In this document: piece after piece, positions 9,037 to 18,965 of the stretch
Layout of the letters: the number at the start of each line of letters is the position of its first letter
How positions within the stretch are numbered: position 1 is the stretch's first letter
From: a bacterium
GTDB taxonomy: Bacteria > Sysuimicrobiota > Sysuimicrobiia > Sysuimicrobiales > Segetimicrobiaceae
Reading direction: 5' to 3'
Assembly: GCA_035295165.1 (NCBI GenBank)
Contig: DATGJN010000049.1
Coordinates: 53,932 to 117,931 of the forward strand
Length of the DNA: 64,000 nt
Made by a program: the position numbers and the translations under genes
The notes under the pieces: model-generated
Told to the model about the DNA's origin: nothing
Database searches by the model: none
What the model saw: only the letters and a program-made list of their open reading frames with translations

Positions 9037-10119
9037 GTGCGCCCAGAGCTGCTCAGCAAATTGGTCACCATCGAAACGCGCTACAACGAACTCACCCAGC
9101 GGCTGGCGGATCCGGCGGTGTTCGGCGAGCCCGCGCAGTACCAGCAGCTTGCCCGGGAACACGCGGCGCTTCGCGACCTGATGGCCGCGTACGACGAATA
9201 TCGCCGTGTCGTGCGGGAAGCCGAGGAAGCCGCCGAGCTGGCGCGCGCGGAAGGCGACGCGGAGCTGCGGGCACTTGCCGAAACGGAGCGCAACACGCTC
9301 GTCGCGCGGCAGCAGGCGCTCGGGCGCGAGATCGAGGCGCTCTTGGTTCCGCGCGATCCCCGCGACGAGCGCAACGTCATCATCGAAATCCGGGCGGGGA
9401 CGGGGGGCGACGAAGCGGCGTTGTTCGCCGGCGACCTCTTCCGAATGTACGCTCGGTACGCGGAACGGCACGGCTGGAGCTCCGAGGTACTGTCTGGGAG
9501 CCCCACCGGGCTCGGCGGGTTCAAGGAGGTCGTCGTCGGGGTGCAGGGGCGGGGGGCGTACAGCCGGTTGAAATACGAGAGTGGCGTCCACCGCGTGCAG
9601 CGGGTCCCGGCGACGGAGGCGAGCGGCCGGATTCACACCTCGACCGCCACGGTCGCCGTCCTTCCGGAGGCCGAAGAGGTCGACGTGATCATCCGTCCCG
9701 ACGAGTTGCAGATCGACACGTACCGCGCAGGCGGGGCGGGCGGTCAGAACGTGAACAAGGTCGAGACTGCGGTGCGGATCACGCACCTGCCGACCGGGAT
9801 CGTGATCGCGTGCCAGGACGAGCGCTCTCAGCATCAGAATCGTGAGAAGGCGATGCGGATCCTACGCGCCCACCTGTTGGAGCGGGCGATCGAGCAGCAG
9901 AAGGCGGAGATCGACGCGGCCAGGCGACGGCAGGTTGGCAGCGGCGAGCGCAGCGAGAAGATCCGGACCTACAACTTCCCCCAAGATCGCGTGACCGACC
10001 ATCGGATCGGCAAGACCGTGCATGACCTGCCGAGCGTACTGGACGGCGATCTCGACGAGCTGATCGAGGCCCTGGCGGCGTCCGATCGGTTGGAGAGCCT
10101 GACGTCCGCGACCACGTGA
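9037..10119 (+). CDS. prfA: Peptide chain release factor 1
   Basis: Terminates translation at UAA and UAG codons. The 360-residue protein is family length, with a helical domain 1, the GGQ peptidyl-hydrolysis loop at residues 235-237 ([15 protein letters not shown]) and the RF1-type recognition region ending in a PAT tripeptide ([12 protein letters not shown]). A GTG start follows GGGAGG. It shares a 4-base overlap with prmC, the methyltransferase that modifies the GGQ glutamine, so the two are translationally coupled. Confidence 0.97.
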   Translation: MRPELLSKLVTIETRYNELTQRLADPAVFGEPAQYQQLAREHAALRDLMAAYDEYRRVVREAEEAAELARAEGDAELRALAETERNTLVARQQALGREIEALLVPRDPRDERNVIIEIRAGTGGDEAALFAGDLFRMYARYAERHGWSSEVLSGSPTGLGGFKEVVVGVQGRGAYSRLKYESGVHRVQRVPATEASGRIHTSTATVAVLPEAEEVDVIIRPDELQIDTYRAGGAGGQNVNKVETAVRITHLPTGIVIACQDERSQHQNREKAMRILRAHLLERAIEQQKAEIDAARRRQVGSGERSEKIRTYNFPQDRVTDHRIGKTVHDLPSVLDGDLDELIEALAASDRLESLTSATT

Positions 10120-11072
10120 GCGAGGAGTCGTCCGCGCGCCCCGGGGCAGTCCAGGCCGGATCGGCACGCGCGCCGCGCACGAGACAGGCGGCCTGGGCGT
10201 GGGCCGAGGCGCGGCTGCGCGCGGCCGGCGTTGCTCCGGCCGAGGTGCGTCTCGAGGCCGAGGTGCTCCTGCGGCATGCCGCCCGCCTCAGCCGGGAGGA
10301 GTTGTTTGCGCGGCCCGACGGCGCGCTGCGGCCTCAGTGCGCACGGGCGTACGCCGCGTTGATCGACCGGCGGGCGGCGGGGTGCCCCACCGCGTACCTG
10401 GTGGGACACCGCGAGTTCTTCGGGATCGACCTGCTCGTGGACGAGCGCGTGCTGATCCCGCGGCCAGAGACCGAGCGGCTCGTGGAGGTCGCGCGCGACG
10501 CGTTGCGCGGACGGGCGGCGCCGCTCGCGGTCGATATCGGGACCGGCAGCGGTGCGATCGCGATCGCGCTGGCGCAGGGGCTCCCGACGCTGCGTGTCAT
10601 CGCCACCGACGTCTCCCCCGGCGCTCTCGCGGTGGCCCGGCGAAACGCGGCGCGTGCCGGGACCGGCGACCGGATCGTGTGGGCTGCCGGGGCGGGTACC
10701 GCGCCGCTCCAGGGGCGTGTGCCTCCGGGCACCGTGGACGCGATCGTGTCCAACCCTCCCTACATTCCCACGGCGCAAGTGGCGGGGCTGCCCGTAGAGA
10801 TTCGCGCGCACGAGCCCATGGCGGCGCTCGACGGCGGGCCCGACGGGCTCGTCGTCCACCGCCAGATCGTGGTCGGAAGCCTGCGGTACCTGCGCGCGGG
10901 CGGAGTGCTCGCGCTCGAAGTGGCCGCGGTGGATGATCAGGCGCGCGCCGTTGCCGCCTTGATCGTCGAGGCAGGCGGCTATACCGCACCGACGATCGTG
11001 CGCGACTACGCGGGAGCCGATCGCGTGGTGCTGGCCGAAAGGGGCCGAGAACATGCGAATTCTGGGCGTTGA
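10116..11072 (+). CDS. prmC: Release factor glutamine methyltransferase
   Basis: N5-methylates the glutamine of the release-factor GGQ motif using S-adenosylmethionine. The 318-residue protein has a helical N-terminal substrate domain, the SAM-binding loop [14 protein letters not shown] and the catalytic NPPY motif at residues 213-216. The GTG start overlaps the prfA stop (GTGA). The 20-base overlap with the next gene implies continued coupling. Confidence 0.95.
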   Translation: MSEESSARPGAVQAGSARAPRTRQAAWAWAEARLRAAGVAPAEVRLEAEVLLRHAARLSREELFARPDGALRPQCARAYAALIDRRAAGCPTAYLVGHREFFGIDLLVDERVLIPRPETERLVEVARDALRGRAAPLAVDIGTGSGAIAIALAQGLPTLRVIATDVSPGALAVARRNAARAGTGDRIVWAAGAGTAPLQGRVPPGTVDAIVSNPPYIPTAQVAGLPVEIRAHEPMAALDGGPDGLVVHRQIVVGSLRYLRAGGVLALEVAAVDDQARAVAALIVEAGGYTAPTIVRDYAGADRVVLAERGREHANSGR

Positions 11073-11697
11073 TGCGGGAACCGCCGATGTGCCCCCGGAG
11101 GCCCTGAGAACGCTTCTCGAGGGCGGGCTCGTCGCGTTCCCGACCGACACGTACTATGCGCTCGGCGCCGTGGCGACGAACGCGGCGGCGGTCGCCCGCG
11201 TGTTCGCCGCGAAGGGCAGGCCGCCCGTGGACCCGCTGCCCGTGCTGGTGGCGGATCGACAGCAATGGCGCGCGGTGACCGAGGTGCTCCCCGGTACCGC
11301 GCTGCGTCTCGCCGACCGCTTCTGGCCCGGCGCGCTGACGATTGTGTCCCGCCGGGCACCGTATCTGCCCGCGGCCCTCACCGGGGGCGGCGACACGATC
11401 GGCGTCCGTCAGCCGCGGGCCCCGTTGGCGATCGGGTTGTGTCGCGTGGTCGGGGCGCCGCTTGTCGGCACGAGCGCGAACGCCCACGGCCGGCCGGCGC
11501 CCGTGACGGCGATCGAGGTGGCCCTGGACCTCGGCGCCGCGGTCGATCTGATCCTCGACGGGGGCCGGTGCGCCGCCGCGCGCCCTTCCACGGTCGTGGA
11601 CGTCACGGAGACGCCGCCGAGGATCGTGCGTGTCGGCGCGATCGGCGAGGATGCGCTGCGGGAGATCCTCGGCGAGATCGTGCGAGCAGGCGCATAG
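11053..11697 (+). CDS. tsaC: L-threonylcarbamoyladenylate synthase
   Basis: Sua5/YwlC/YrdC-family enzyme that makes threonylcarbamoyl-AMP for the t6A37 modification of ANN-reading tRNAs. The 214-residue protein carries the PTDTYYALG motif near residue 35, the K-R-P variant [14 protein letters not shown], and [11 protein letters not shown]. It corresponds to the short TsaC type without the Sua5 C-terminal extension. Its position after prmC is the usual Gram-positive arrangement. The ATG lies inside the end of prmC. Confidence 0.92.
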   Translation: MRILGVDAGTADVPPEALRTLLEGGLVAFPTDTYYALGAVATNAAAVARVFAAKGRPPVDPLPVLVADRQQWRAVTEVLPGTALRLADRFWPGALTIVSRRAPYLPAALTGGGDTIGVRQPRAPLAIGLCRVVGAPLVGTSANAHGRPAPVTAIEVALDLGAAVDLILDGGRCAAARPSTVVDVTETPPRIVRVGAIGEDALREILGEIVRAGA

Positions 11698-11766
11698 ACG
11701 CGGGAGGCCCGACGTCCGCGGGAGCCGCTGTGGCGTCCGGCTTGCGGGTATGATTCAAGGAAGGCC

Positions 11767-11839
11767 GGGCCGCGTCCCGCAGGGGTCGTCCGGGTTCCGG
11801 CGGAACAGAGGAGCGGTCGCGCCTCGGATCGCGCGGCCC
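11767..11839 (+). promoter_or_regulatory. Structured leader of glyA
   Basis: GGGCCGCG (11767-11774) and CGCGGCCC (11832-11839) are exact complements that would close a 73-base stem-loop ending two bases before the AGGAGG ribosome site. A weak -10 (TATGAT, 11749-11754) lies just upstream. I compared it by eye with the ZTP, THF, glycine and SAM riboswitch consensus sequences and saw no match. Confidence 0.35.
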
Positions 11840-11854
11840 CAAGGAGGACGTGTT

Positions 11855-13111
11855 GTGGAAGATCTCCGGCGTACCGACCCCGAGATTGCCGCCGCGATCG
11901 ATGACGATATCGAGCGCCAGCGGTTCTACGTGAATCTCATCGCGTCTGAGAACTACGCCAGCCGGGCGGTGCTTGAGGCTCTTGGCAGCGTGATGACCAA
12001 CAAGTACGCGGAGGGGTATCCGGGCAAGCGGTACTACGGCGGCTGCGAGTTCGTCGACATCGCCGAGCGTCTCGCGATCGACCGGGCCAAAGCCCTGTTC
12101 GGGGCCGAACACGCCAATGTCCAACCGCATGCGGGGGCGCAGGCCAACATGGCCGCGTACTTCGGGTTGATCAAACCCGGCGATCCGATCCTGGCGATGA
12201 ACCTCGCGCACGGCGGGCACCTCACGCACGGCAGCCCGGTCAACTTCTCCGGACAGCTCTACCGGGTGATCCCGTACGGCGTCCGTCAGGACACCGAGCA
12301 GATCGACTATGACGAGCTCGCGCGGCTGGCCCGCGAGCACCGGCCCCGGGTCATCGTGTCGGGCGCCACCGCCTACGCGCGGGTGTTCGACTTCCCGCGT
12401 ATTCGAGCGATCTGCGACGAGGTGGGCGCGGTGATGATGGTGGACATGGCACACTTCGCCGGGCTTGTCGCCGGCGGGGCGCATCCGGACCCGGTGCGAT
12501 ACGCCGACGTCGTCACCTCGACCACGCACAAGACGCTGCGCGGGCCCCGCGGCGGCATGATCCTCTGCCGCGCGCAGCATGCGCAGGCGATCGACAAGGC
12601 GGTGTTCCCGGGGACCCAAGGCGGTCCGCTGATGCACTGCGTCGCCGCGAAGGCGGTCTGTTTCAAGGAGGCCGCCGCCCCGCAGTTCCGCGCGTACGCC
12701 TCGCGCATCGTCGAGAATGCGCGGGCACTCGCGGAAGAAATGCTGCGACGCGGCTACCACGTCGTCTCGGGCGGCACCGACAATCATTTGGTGCTGGTCG
12801 ACGTGCGGAGCAAGGCGCTGACCGGCCGGAAGGCGGAACAGCTGTTGGATGCCGCGCACATCGTCGTGAACAAGAACATGATCCCGTTCGATCCGCAGAA
12901 GCCGATGACGACTAGCGGCATCCGGATCGGCACGCCCGCGATGACGACCCGCGGCATGGGGGTGCAGGAGATGCGCACCATCGGCGCCTGGATCGACACG
13001 GTGCTCTCCGCGCCGGACGACGCCGCGGTGACCGGGCGCGTGCGGGGCGAGGTGCGCGAGCTGTGCGCGTCGTTTCCGATTTACCCGGAGCCGGTGGAGG
13101 TGGCCGGGTAG
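11855..13111 (+). CDS. glyA: Serine hydroxymethyltransferase
   Basis: PLP enzyme interconverting serine and glycine and charging tetrahydrofolate with a one-carbon unit. The frame is open much further upstream, but the GTG at 11855 has AGGAGG 7 bases before it and gives the standard start ([15 protein letters not shown] follows). The 418-residue product has the PLP-lysine motif [14 protein letters not shown], the ENYAS and [10 protein letters not shown] signatures and the C-terminal MTTRGM substrate region. It is separated from upp by a hairpin. Confidence 0.96.
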   Translation: MEDLRRTDPEIAAAIDDDIERQRFYVNLIASENYASRAVLEALGSVMTNKYAEGYPGKRYYGGCEFVDIAERLAIDRAKALFGAEHANVQPHAGAQANMAAYFGLIKPGDPILAMNLAHGGHLTHGSPVNFSGQLYRVIPYGVRQDTEQIDYDELARLAREHRPRVIVSGATAYARVFDFPRIRAICDEVGAVMMVDMAHFAGLVAGGAHPDPVRYADVVTSTTHKTLRGPRGGMILCRAQHAQAIDKAVFPGTQGGPLMHCVAAKAVCFKEAAAPQFRAYASRIVENARALAEEMLRRGYHVVSGGTDNHLVLVDVRSKALTGRKAEQLLDAAHIVVNKNMIPFDPQKPMTTSGIRIGTPAMTTRGMGVQEMRTIGAWIDTVLSAPDDAAVTGRVRGEVRELCASFPIYPEPVEVAG

Positions 13112-13215
13112 GCGATCCTCGCGGCGTGAGCGTGCGTTCCGCCGGCGCCTCCCTCGGCTCGGGCAGAGAGCGCGCCTCCCGCACGCAGGACCGGACGTCC
13201 GCCGTCCGCGATCTG

Positions 13216-13238
13216 CCGTGGGGTTGGTCCCCCCACGG
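13216..13238 (+). terminator. Hairpin between glyA and upp
   Basis: CCGTGGGG (13216-13223) and CCCCACGG (13231-13238) form a perfect 8-bp stem with a 7-base loop, about 105 bases after glyA. No T-tract follows. It could terminate the glyA transcript weakly or belong to the upp leader. Confidence 0.45.
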
Positions 13239-13325
13239 ACCAGAATCGGCGTCCTCCTCCACAGGGTGTGAAGAGGCGCAACGCGAATCCCCTGCGAGAC
13301 GCCGTCCGGAGCGCGGGGTGATCGT

Positions 13326-13955
13326 ATGGGCCAGGTGCGGGTGTTCGACCATCCGCTGATCCAACACAAGCTGACCATCCTGCGAGACGCGCGTACCGGC
13401 CACAAAGAGTTCCGTGAGCTCGTTGAGGAGATCGCGATGCTCATGGCCTTCGAGGCCACGAACGACCTCCCGCTTCGCGCTGTCGAGGTGCGCACCCCGG
13501 TCGGCGTGGCCCGAGGGGCGACCGTCGCCGGCCAGGAGATCGCGGTGGTTCCCATTTTGCGCGCGGGACTCGCGATGGAGGCCGGCGTACTGCGGCTGAT
13601 GCCGACCGCCCGGGTGGGGCACATCGGGATCTATCGAGATCCCGCCACGCTCGATCCCCACACCTACTATTGCAAGCTGCCGGCGGACATCGACGCCCGG
13701 CAGGTGCTGGTGGTGGATCCGATGCTGGCGACCGGCGGATCGGCCGTGGAATCGATCCGCCTGCTCCGCGAGCAAGGGGCGCGGACCATCCGGTTGATGG
13801 TGTTGATCGCGGCGCCCGAGGGCATCGAACGCGTCCACGCCACACACCCAGACGTGGACATCTACACCGCCGCGGTGGACCAGCACCTCAACGATCACGG
13901 GTACATCATTCCCGGTCTCGGCGACGCCGGGGACCGACTCTACGGCACGCGGTGA
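13326..13955 (+). CDS. upp: Uracil phosphoribosyltransferase
   Basis: Pyrimidine salvage enzyme making UMP from uracil and PRPP. The 209-residue protein is standard length, with the PRPP loop [14 protein letters not shown] and the uracil-binding C-terminal region [14 protein letters not shown]. The downstream deaminase begins 14 bases later, so the two probably form a small nucleotide-salvage operon. Confidence 0.96.
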   Translation: MGQVRVFDHPLIQHKLTILRDARTGHKEFRELVEEIAMLMAFEATNDLPLRAVEVRTPVGVARGATVAGQEIAVVPILRAGLAMEAGVLRLMPTARVGHIGIYRDPATLDPHTYYCKLPADIDARQVLVVDPMLATGGSAVESIRLLREQGARTIRLMVLIAAPEGIERVHATHPDVDIYTAAVDQHLNDHGYIIPGLGDAGDRLYGTR

Positions 13956-13969
13956 CGAGTGGTTCGCAG

Positions 13970-14440
13970 ATGACGGCCCGGCCCTCCTGGGACGAGTACT
14001 TCATGAGTCTGGCGCGCCTCGCCGCGACGCGCTCGACGTGTGTCCGCCGGCGTGTCGGCGCGGTGATCGTCAAGGATCGGATGGTGCTGAGCACCGGGTA
14101 CAATGATACGCCCCGCGGCATGAAGAACTGCGGCGACGGCGGGTGCGAGCGGTGCCGGTCCGGCGCCGCGGCGGGGACCGCGCTCGATAGCTGCCTCTGC
14201 CTGCACGCGGAGCAAAATGCGATCATCCAGGCCGCGTATCACGGTGTGGGGATCGCCGGCGGCACGATCTATTCCACCCATCAGCCGTGTCTCACGTGCG
14301 CGAAGATGATCGTCAACTCCGGGATCCTCCGCATCGTCTACCAGGAACCGTATCCCGACGCGCTCGCGGAGCAGCTGCTTCGCGAGGCCGCCGTGGAATT
14401 CGTCCGCGTCGACGGCGCGGCGGCGTCGCCCGCGACTTGA
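13970..14440 (+). CDS. comEB: dCMP deaminase (ComEB family)
   Basis: Zinc enzyme converting dCMP to dUMP, feeding thymidylate synthesis. The open frame reaches back into upp, but the ATG at 13970 gives a normal 156-residue protein starting just before the conserved WDEYFM segment. Zinc ligands are visible as HAE (79-81) and PCLTC (C107, C110). A second Cys-rich patch (C54, C59, C62) matches the extra zinc-binding site seen in ComEB/dCMP deaminases. Location after upp is typical. Confidence 0.92.
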   Translation: MTARPSWDEYFMSLARLAATRSTCVRRRVGAVIVKDRMVLSTGYNDTPRGMKNCGDGGCERCRSGAAAGTALDSCLCLHAEQNAIIQAAYHGVGIAGGTIYSTHQPCLTCAKMIVNSGILRIVYQEPYPDALAEQLLREAAVEFVRVDGAAASPAT

Positions 14441-14447
14441 TGTCCCG

Positions 14448-14476
14448 TTGTCGGCTTCCCGCGGGGGTGTTATAAT
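14448..14476 (+). promoter_or_regulatory. Sigma-70 promoter of rplY
   Basis: TTGTCG (14448-14453), 17-base spacer and a perfect TATAAT (14471-14476). The leader to the rplY start is about 80 bases. Confidence 0.7.
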
Positions 14477-14563
14477 GGGCCGTCGTAGAGATTCCCGCGC
14501 GTGCGATCGTGTGTTCGGGCGTGGCACACCGGAGCGGGGGGCAGGAACCGGGAGGGTTCAGGT

Positions 14564-15265
14564 ATGGAACGGATCAGCCTCGGCGCGGTGACGCGCTCGG
14601 CGGTTGGCAAGAACGCGGTCAAGAAGATTCGGCAGGACGGATTTGTTCCGGCGATCCTGTACGGGCGAACGCGTGAGCCGCTGCCGCTGTCGCTGGCACG
14701 TAAAGATGTGTTGGGTGCGCTCGCGACCGGCCGGAACGTGCTGATCGATCTTCGGATCGCGCGCGACGGCGAGGAGCTGTCCGATACCGTGATGATCACC
14801 GAGATCCAGCGCCATCACCTTCGCCGCGAGGTCCTGCACGTGGATCTTCACCAGATCAGCATGACCGAGGCGCTGGAGGTCGACGTCCCGATCGTGTTTG
14901 TCGGAACTCCCGAGGGTGTGGCCTCGGGCGGCGGGATCCTGGAAGCCCACCGGCGCGAGGTCACCGTCCGCTGTCTGCCGACGCAGATCCCCGATCGGCT
15001 CGCGGTCAGCGTCGCCGGCCTGGGTGTGGGCGACGCCCTCCATGTCCGTGACATCCAGGTGGCGGAGGGCATCGAGGTGCTTACCCCGCCCGAAGAGGTC
15101 CTCGTGGCCGTCGTGGCGCCCAAGGAGGAAGTCGAGGAGGCGCCCGCGGTGGCCGAGGGCGAGGCCGCGGTCGAACCGGAGTTGGTTGGGCGCGCCGCGG
15201 CGGCCGAGGGCGAGGCGGCCCCCGCAGCCGAGGCCAAGCCAGCCAAGGCCGAGAAGAAGGAGTAG
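14564..15265 (+). CDS. rplY: 50S ribosomal protein L25 (Ctc/TL5 type)
   Basis: 5S rRNA-binding protein of the long, two-domain Ctc form. Of 233 residues, about 1-95 form the L25 beta-barrel (KNAVKKIRQDGFVPAILYG) and about 96-185 the TL5 C-terminal domain. The final 45 residues are an Ala/Glu-rich, Lys-ended tail that is probably disordered. The ATG at 14564 fits the family start. In many bacteria Ctc is general-stress induced; here a plain sigma-70 promoter is visible. The next gene is pth, the common pairing. Confidence 0.94.
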   Translation: MERISLGAVTRSAVGKNAVKKIRQDGFVPAILYGRTREPLPLSLARKDVLGALATGRNVLIDLRIARDGEELSDTVMITEIQRHHLRREVLHVDLHQISMTEALEVDVPIVFVGTPEGVASGGGILEAHRREVTVRCLPTQIPDRLAVSVAGLGVGDALHVRDIQVAEGIEVLTPPEEVLVAVVAPKEEVEEAPAVAEGEAAVEPELVGRAAAAEGEAAPAAEAKPAKAEKKE

Positions 15266-15309
15266 CCGCAGCCGAAGTAGCGTGGCCGTGTGTATGCGAC
15301 GTCGGTTGG

Positions 15310-15338
15310 GAAGGGCGTGGACGTGTGCCGCGCCCTTC
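15310..15338 (+). terminator. Hairpin between rplY and pth
   Basis: GAAGGGCG (15310-15317) and CGCCCTTC (15331-15338) pair over 8 bp with a 13-base loop, 44 bases after rplY and 12 bases before the pth start. It could terminate rplY mRNA or limit access to the pth start. Confidence 0.45.
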
Positions 15339-15349
15339 ACGCTTGTGCG

Positions 15350-15940
15350 ATGATCCTCATCGTCGGCCTCGGCAACCCGGGGCGGCGGTACCGCGGGACG
15401 CGTCACAACGTTGGGCGCGATGTCGTCGAGCGGCTGGCCGCAGACTTAGGCGTGCGGCTGGACGACGACGGGTGGGCCCGGGCCGGCCGGACGCGCATCG
15501 GTACCGCGACGGTCACGCTCGCAATCCCGGAGACGTTCATGAACGAGAGCGGCGTGGCCGTTCGCGATCTGCTCCACCGCCGTCGCCGGCGGCCTGCGGA
15601 CCTGCTGATCGTACACGACGACCTCGATCTTCCCTTCGGGCACCTGCGCCTGCGTCCTGGAAACAGCGCGGGGGGCCACAACGGCATCCGGTCGATCATC
15701 GACGAGATCGGGACCGGCGCGTTTCCCCGGTTGCGGATCGGCATCGGCCGGCCCCCGGCCGGGATCGATCCCGCGGAGTTCGTCCTGGAGCGGTTCGCCC
15801 CCGATGAACGGCCGTCGATCGACGAGGCGGTCTCCCGCGCGGTCGAGGCGGCGCTCGCCGTCGCCCGCGACGGGCTCGAGGCGGCGATGAGTCGGGTCAA
15901 CCGACGCCCCACACCGCCCGCCGCTGCGGCCGCACCGTGA
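15350..15940 (+). CDS. pth: Peptidyl-tRNA hydrolase
   Basis: Releases tRNA from prematurely dropped peptidyl-tRNA. The ATG at 15350 immediately precedes the family start ILIVGLGNPGRRYRGTRHN, giving 196 residues. The catalytic histidine is H19, the conserved aspartate lies in LLIVHDDLDLPFG and the substrate-binding NESG appears as FMNESG. A longer in-phase start at 15290 would add an unconserved extension across the hairpin and is rejected. Confidence 0.95.
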   Translation: MILIVGLGNPGRRYRGTRHNVGRDVVERLAADLGVRLDDDGWARAGRTRIGTATVTLAIPETFMNESGVAVRDLLHRRRRRPADLLIVHDDLDLPFGHLRLRPGNSAGGHNGIRSIIDEIGTGAFPRLRIGIGRPPAGIDPAEFVLERFAPDERPSIDEAVSRAVEAALAVARDGLEAAMSRVNRRPTPPAAAAAP

Positions 15941-15991
15941 TGCTGGGGTCCCGGCCCGCGTCCTGCGCGTCCCTCCTTCAGGGGAGCCCCC

Positions 15992-17575
15992 GTGGCTGAC
16001 GTGGCGGGGACGCCGCCCGCCCAGATCCATCTCGCCCCGGAGCCGCACCTGCGCCGCGATGTCTCGCTGTGGGGCTCGTTCATGTGGGGCTTCGCCGACG
16101 TCGGGGCGGACATCTACGCGGCGCTCGGGATCGTGATCGCGGCAACGATGGGCGCGGCGCCCCTCGCGTTCGCCGCGGCCGGGCTCGTCTACGTCATGAT
16201 CGGGCTCGCGTACACCGAGCTCACCTCCGCGTACCCGATGGCGGGCGGGGGGCAGTATTTCGTGAGCCGGGGACTCGGCGACCTGCCGGGGTTCGTCGCT
16301 GGGGCGGCGTTGCTGCTCGATTACACGATCGACATCGCGCTGTTCGCCACGTTCGCGGCCGGCTACGTGAACTTCTTTCTCCCCGCGGTCCGGGACTTCA
16401 GGATGACGCTGGGTCCGTTCGTCAACATCAATCCGCTGTGGGCGGGCGAGACGACGATCCTGATCGTATTGCTCGCGTGGGTGAACGTGATCGGTGTGCG
16501 CGAGTCGTCGCTGCTCAATGAGGTGCTCGGGGTGTTCGGCCTCGTCGTCGAGGCGGGCCTGATCATCATTGGCCTGGTCTTCGCGTGGCGGCCGGAGCTT
16601 CTTGCGCAGCAGTGGGTGCACCAGTTCCCGACGCTGAAACAGTTCATGTACGGGTCGTCGCTGGCGATCATCTCGTACGTCGGATTGGAGTCGATCTCCC
16701 AGGCGGCGCAGGAGACGCGGCGGCCTGCGACGGTGATCCCCCGGACCGCGATCGGGCTGATCGGCAGCGTGTTCCTGTTCGCCGTGTTCTTCTCGATCAC
16801 GGCGCTCGGGATTCTGCCGTGGCAGGCCTACGCGAAGGACGTCGGTGACTCGGTGGCGCTGTTCGGCAGCCGGTTGCCGATCGTCGGCGCGTTTGCCGGG
16901 CCGCTCGCCGCGACCCTCGGTGCGGTCGTCCTGCTGATCTCCGCGAACGCCGGCGTGATGGGGGCGAGCCGGCTGGTGTACTCGATGAGCCGCCTCAACC
17001 TCGCATCGTCGTGGCTGCGCGATGTGCACCCGAAGCATCGCACGCCGGTGCGCGCGATCATCATCTTCTCCGGGATCGGCCTCTTGGAAGCCCTGCTCGC
17101 GTTCCTGACGCCGAACGCGGTGAACGCGCTCGCGAACATGTACGCGTTCGGGGCGACGCTCGGGTACACGCTCGTGTTCGTCGCGCTGATCGCCCTTCGG
17201 TTTCGCGACCCGTACACGCCCCGGCCGTACCGCGTCCCGGTGAACATCCCGTGGCAGCGCGGCGGGACGACGGTCATGATCCCGATCGTCGGGTTTCTCG
17301 GTCTCGTCGGCGTGCTGTTCACGTTGACCGAGGTCGTGTTGACGCACGCGATCGGCCGGGTGGCCGGTCCGGCGTGGGTGCTGGTGTGTTTGGCGTACTA
17401 CGTGCTGTACCGACGCCGTCGGCGGCTGCCCGTGACCGGCAGCATCGAGCACCACTGGGAGGAGCAGCAGCGCGCCATTCTCAAGGACGCCGAGGAGCAC
17501 GACTTGCTCGAGCAGTACGACATTGCGTTGGCCCAGCGCGACCGCCGGCTCACGAGGGCGCAGCCCCATGCGTGA
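15992..17575 (+). CDS. APC-superfamily permease, KimA-like
   Basis: Twelve-helix cation-coupled transporter of 527 residues, GTG start. The stretch around residues 72-120 (YPMAGGGQYFVS, then PGFVAGAALLLDYT) and the GLESISQA motif near 235 resemble the membrane core of the Bacillus potassium importer KimA, but the same fold includes amino-acid permeases. The C-terminus is short and lacks KimA's universal-stress-protein domain; such a domain is instead encoded two genes downstream, followed by two RCK proteins. I infer potassium uptake; amino-acid transport is the main alternative. Confidence 0.75.
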   Translation: MADVAGTPPAQIHLAPEPHLRRDVSLWGSFMWGFADVGADIYAALGIVIAATMGAAPLAFAAAGLVYVMIGLAYTELTSAYPMAGGGQYFVSRGLGDLPGFVAGAALLLDYTIDIALFATFAAGYVNFFLPAVRDFRMTLGPFVNINPLWAGETTILIVLLAWVNVIGVRESSLLNEVLGVFGLVVEAGLIIIGLVFAWRPELLAQQWVHQFPTLKQFMYGSSLAIISYVGLESISQAAQETRRPATVIPRTAIGLIGSVFLFAVFFSITALGILPWQAYAKDVGDSVALFGSRLPIVGAFAGPLAATLGAVVLLISANAGVMGASRLVYSMSRLNLASSWLRDVHPKHRTPVRAIIIFSGIGLLEALLAFLTPNAVNALANMYAFGATLGYTLVFVALIALRFRDPYTPRPYRVPVNIPWQRGGTTVMIPIVGFLGLVGVLFTLTEVVLTHAIGRVAGPAWVLVCLAYYVLYRRRRRLPVTGSIEHHWEEQQRAILKDAEEHDLLEQYDIALAQRDRRLTRAQPHA

Positions 17576-17780
17576 GGCGCCGCGGTTCACCTGGACCGAC
17601 GGCTACCGGACGGTGTCCAGCGTCCTCATGGTCGCGCTCGGCATCGTGATCCTGGCGCGCACTCTGCCGCTCGGCGTTCACCTCACCGCGATCCTCGTGG
17701 GAGGTTGTTTCGCGGGGCTCGGCGTCTACCGGCTCTCGTTCGTCGTCGCGTACCTGCGGCGCGGACGGAGGGCGACGTGA
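17568..17780 (+). CDS. Small two-helix membrane protein
   Basis: A 70-residue protein not recognised by family. It begins inside the last codons of the permease gene (8-base overlap) and its stop overlaps the next start (GTGA), so it is very likely translated. Two hydrophobic segments lie at about residues 14-32 and 36-60, ending in a basic RRGRR tail. Its size, overlap and location suggest a small accessory subunit of the transporter. Confidence 0.6.
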   Translation: MREAPRFTWTDGYRTVSSVLMVALGIVILARTLPLGVHLTAILVGGCFAGLGVYRLSFVVAYLRRGRRAT

Positions 17781-18427
17781 ACGCGGCATTGCAGGTGAGC
17801 GCCGTCGGTACCGTCCTCGCGGCTGGGTTCGCCGCCGCGCTGGCGGCGCTGTTGCTATGGATGCTTCGGGTTCCCCGTCCGGTCTCGCCGGAGGTGGCGC
17901 GCGCGGTCCATTCGGTCGGGGCGGTGCGCACGATCCTCGTGCCGATTCTCGAGGCGTACTACTCGGAGCGTGCGGTGGAAGTCGCGAGCCGGCTCGGCCA
18001 GTTTCAGAAGGCGTCGATCCGCCTGAGCTACATCGTCGAGGTGCCCCGCACACTCTCGCTCGGCGTCCCGCTGCCGGACGTGGAGCAACAGGCGACCGTG
18101 AGCCTCGAGCGGGCGAAGCAGATCGTGGAGATGCACGATCTCAAGGTCGAAGGAGAGATCGTCCGCGCACGGGACGCCGGCGAAGGCATCGCGCGGACCG
18201 CGCGGGACAACGACGTCGATCTCATCGTGATGGGGATCTCGCCGGGCGCCGGGCTGCTCGAGGGCTCGACGGCGCGCGCGGCCGAGTCGCTGCTCCGCCA
18301 AGCGCCGTGTGAGGTGATCATCGATCGGCTCGCGGAGACCAGCATCGGGGCGACCGCGGCTCCACCCGACGGAGCGCCGGCGGGGGAAGCGGGGAAGGGG
18401 CAGGAAGCGCCTCTGCGTCCGGTGTAA
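17777..18427 (+). CDS. Membrane-anchored universal stress protein
   Basis: 216-residue protein with one N-terminal membrane helix (about residues 8-32) and a UspA-type nucleotide-binding domain (about 50-190) carrying the DLIVMGISPGAG loop, which approximates the ATP-binding GxxG signature. The last 25 residues are Ala/Gly/Pro-rich. The GTG start overlaps the previous stop. Separate USP domains regulate several ion transporters, and KimA carries one fused to its C-terminus, so a regulatory role for the upstream permease is the best inference. Confidence 0.75.
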   Translation: MNAALQVSAVGTVLAAGFAAALAALLLWMLRVPRPVSPEVARAVHSVGAVRTILVPILEAYYSERAVEVASRLGQFQKASIRLSYIVEVPRTLSLGVPLPDVEQQATVSLERAKQIVEMHDLKVEGEIVRARDAGEGIARTARDNDVDLIVMGISPGAGLLEGSTARAAESLLRQAPCEVIIDRLAETSIGATAAPPDGAPAGEAGKGQEAPLRPV

Positions 18428-18460
18428 CGGGACACGGGGGCATATAGCCAAAGGGGGCGT

Positions 18461-18961
18461 ATGACGATGCACGTAGTTGTCCTCGGGTGCGGACGGGTCG
18501 GCGCAACGCTGGCGATGGCCCTCGAGTCCGAGGGGCATTCGGTGGCGGTCATCGACCGGAATCGGGAGTCGTTCCGACGGCTTGCCCGAGGGTTCAAGGG
18601 CAAGATGATCCTCGGGATCGGGATCGACGAGGACGTGCTGCGCAAGGCCGGAATCGAGCGGGCGGGGGGATTTGCCGCCACCACGAACGGGGACAACACC
18701 AACATCATGTCTGCGCAGATCGTCAAGGTGCGATTCAAGGTGCCCCGGGTCATCGCGCGGATCTACGATCCGCTGCGGGCCGAGGCGTACCGCGAGCTCG
18801 GCATCGACACGATCAGCCCGACGCTGCTGGGGGCGGGGATGTGCCGGGACTATCTGGTCGGCGTTCCGTACCGTAGCGTGGAGGACTACCAGGCGGTCCG
18901 CGGCACGCCCAGCGCGTGGCCGCGGGGGTCGTCGGGCGCCGTGCCGGAAAGGAGCCGGTAA
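18461..18961 (+). CDS. TrkA-type RCK protein, N domain only
   Basis: 166-residue protein with a Rossmann RCK_N domain (VVVLGCGRVGATLA at residues 5-18, VAVIDRN). It lacks the RCK_C ligand-binding domain and ends in a short unstructured tail. RCK proteins bind NAD(H), ATP/ADP or c-di-AMP and gate potassium transporters. It lies 34 bases after the USP gene and 4 bases before a second, full-length RCK protein, a pairing typical of KtrA/TrkA-like regulation. Confidence 0.85.
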   Translation: MTMHVVVLGCGRVGATLAMALESEGHSVAVIDRNRESFRRLARGFKGKMILGIGIDEDVLRKAGIERAGGFAATTNGDNTNIMSAQIVKVRFKVPRVIARIYDPLRAEAYRELGIDTISPTLLGAGMCRDYLVGVPYRSVEDYQAVRGTPSAWPRGSSGAVPERSR

Positions 18962-18965
18962 CCAG

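Noticed and set aside
11698..11854. Known riboswitch upstream of glyA
   Set aside because: Compared by eye with ZTP, THF, glycine and SAM consensus cores; none matches.
15992..17575. Firm amino-acid permease assignment
   Set aside because: APC fold alone does not give the substrate, and the USP and RCK neighbours point to potassium; kept as an alternative.
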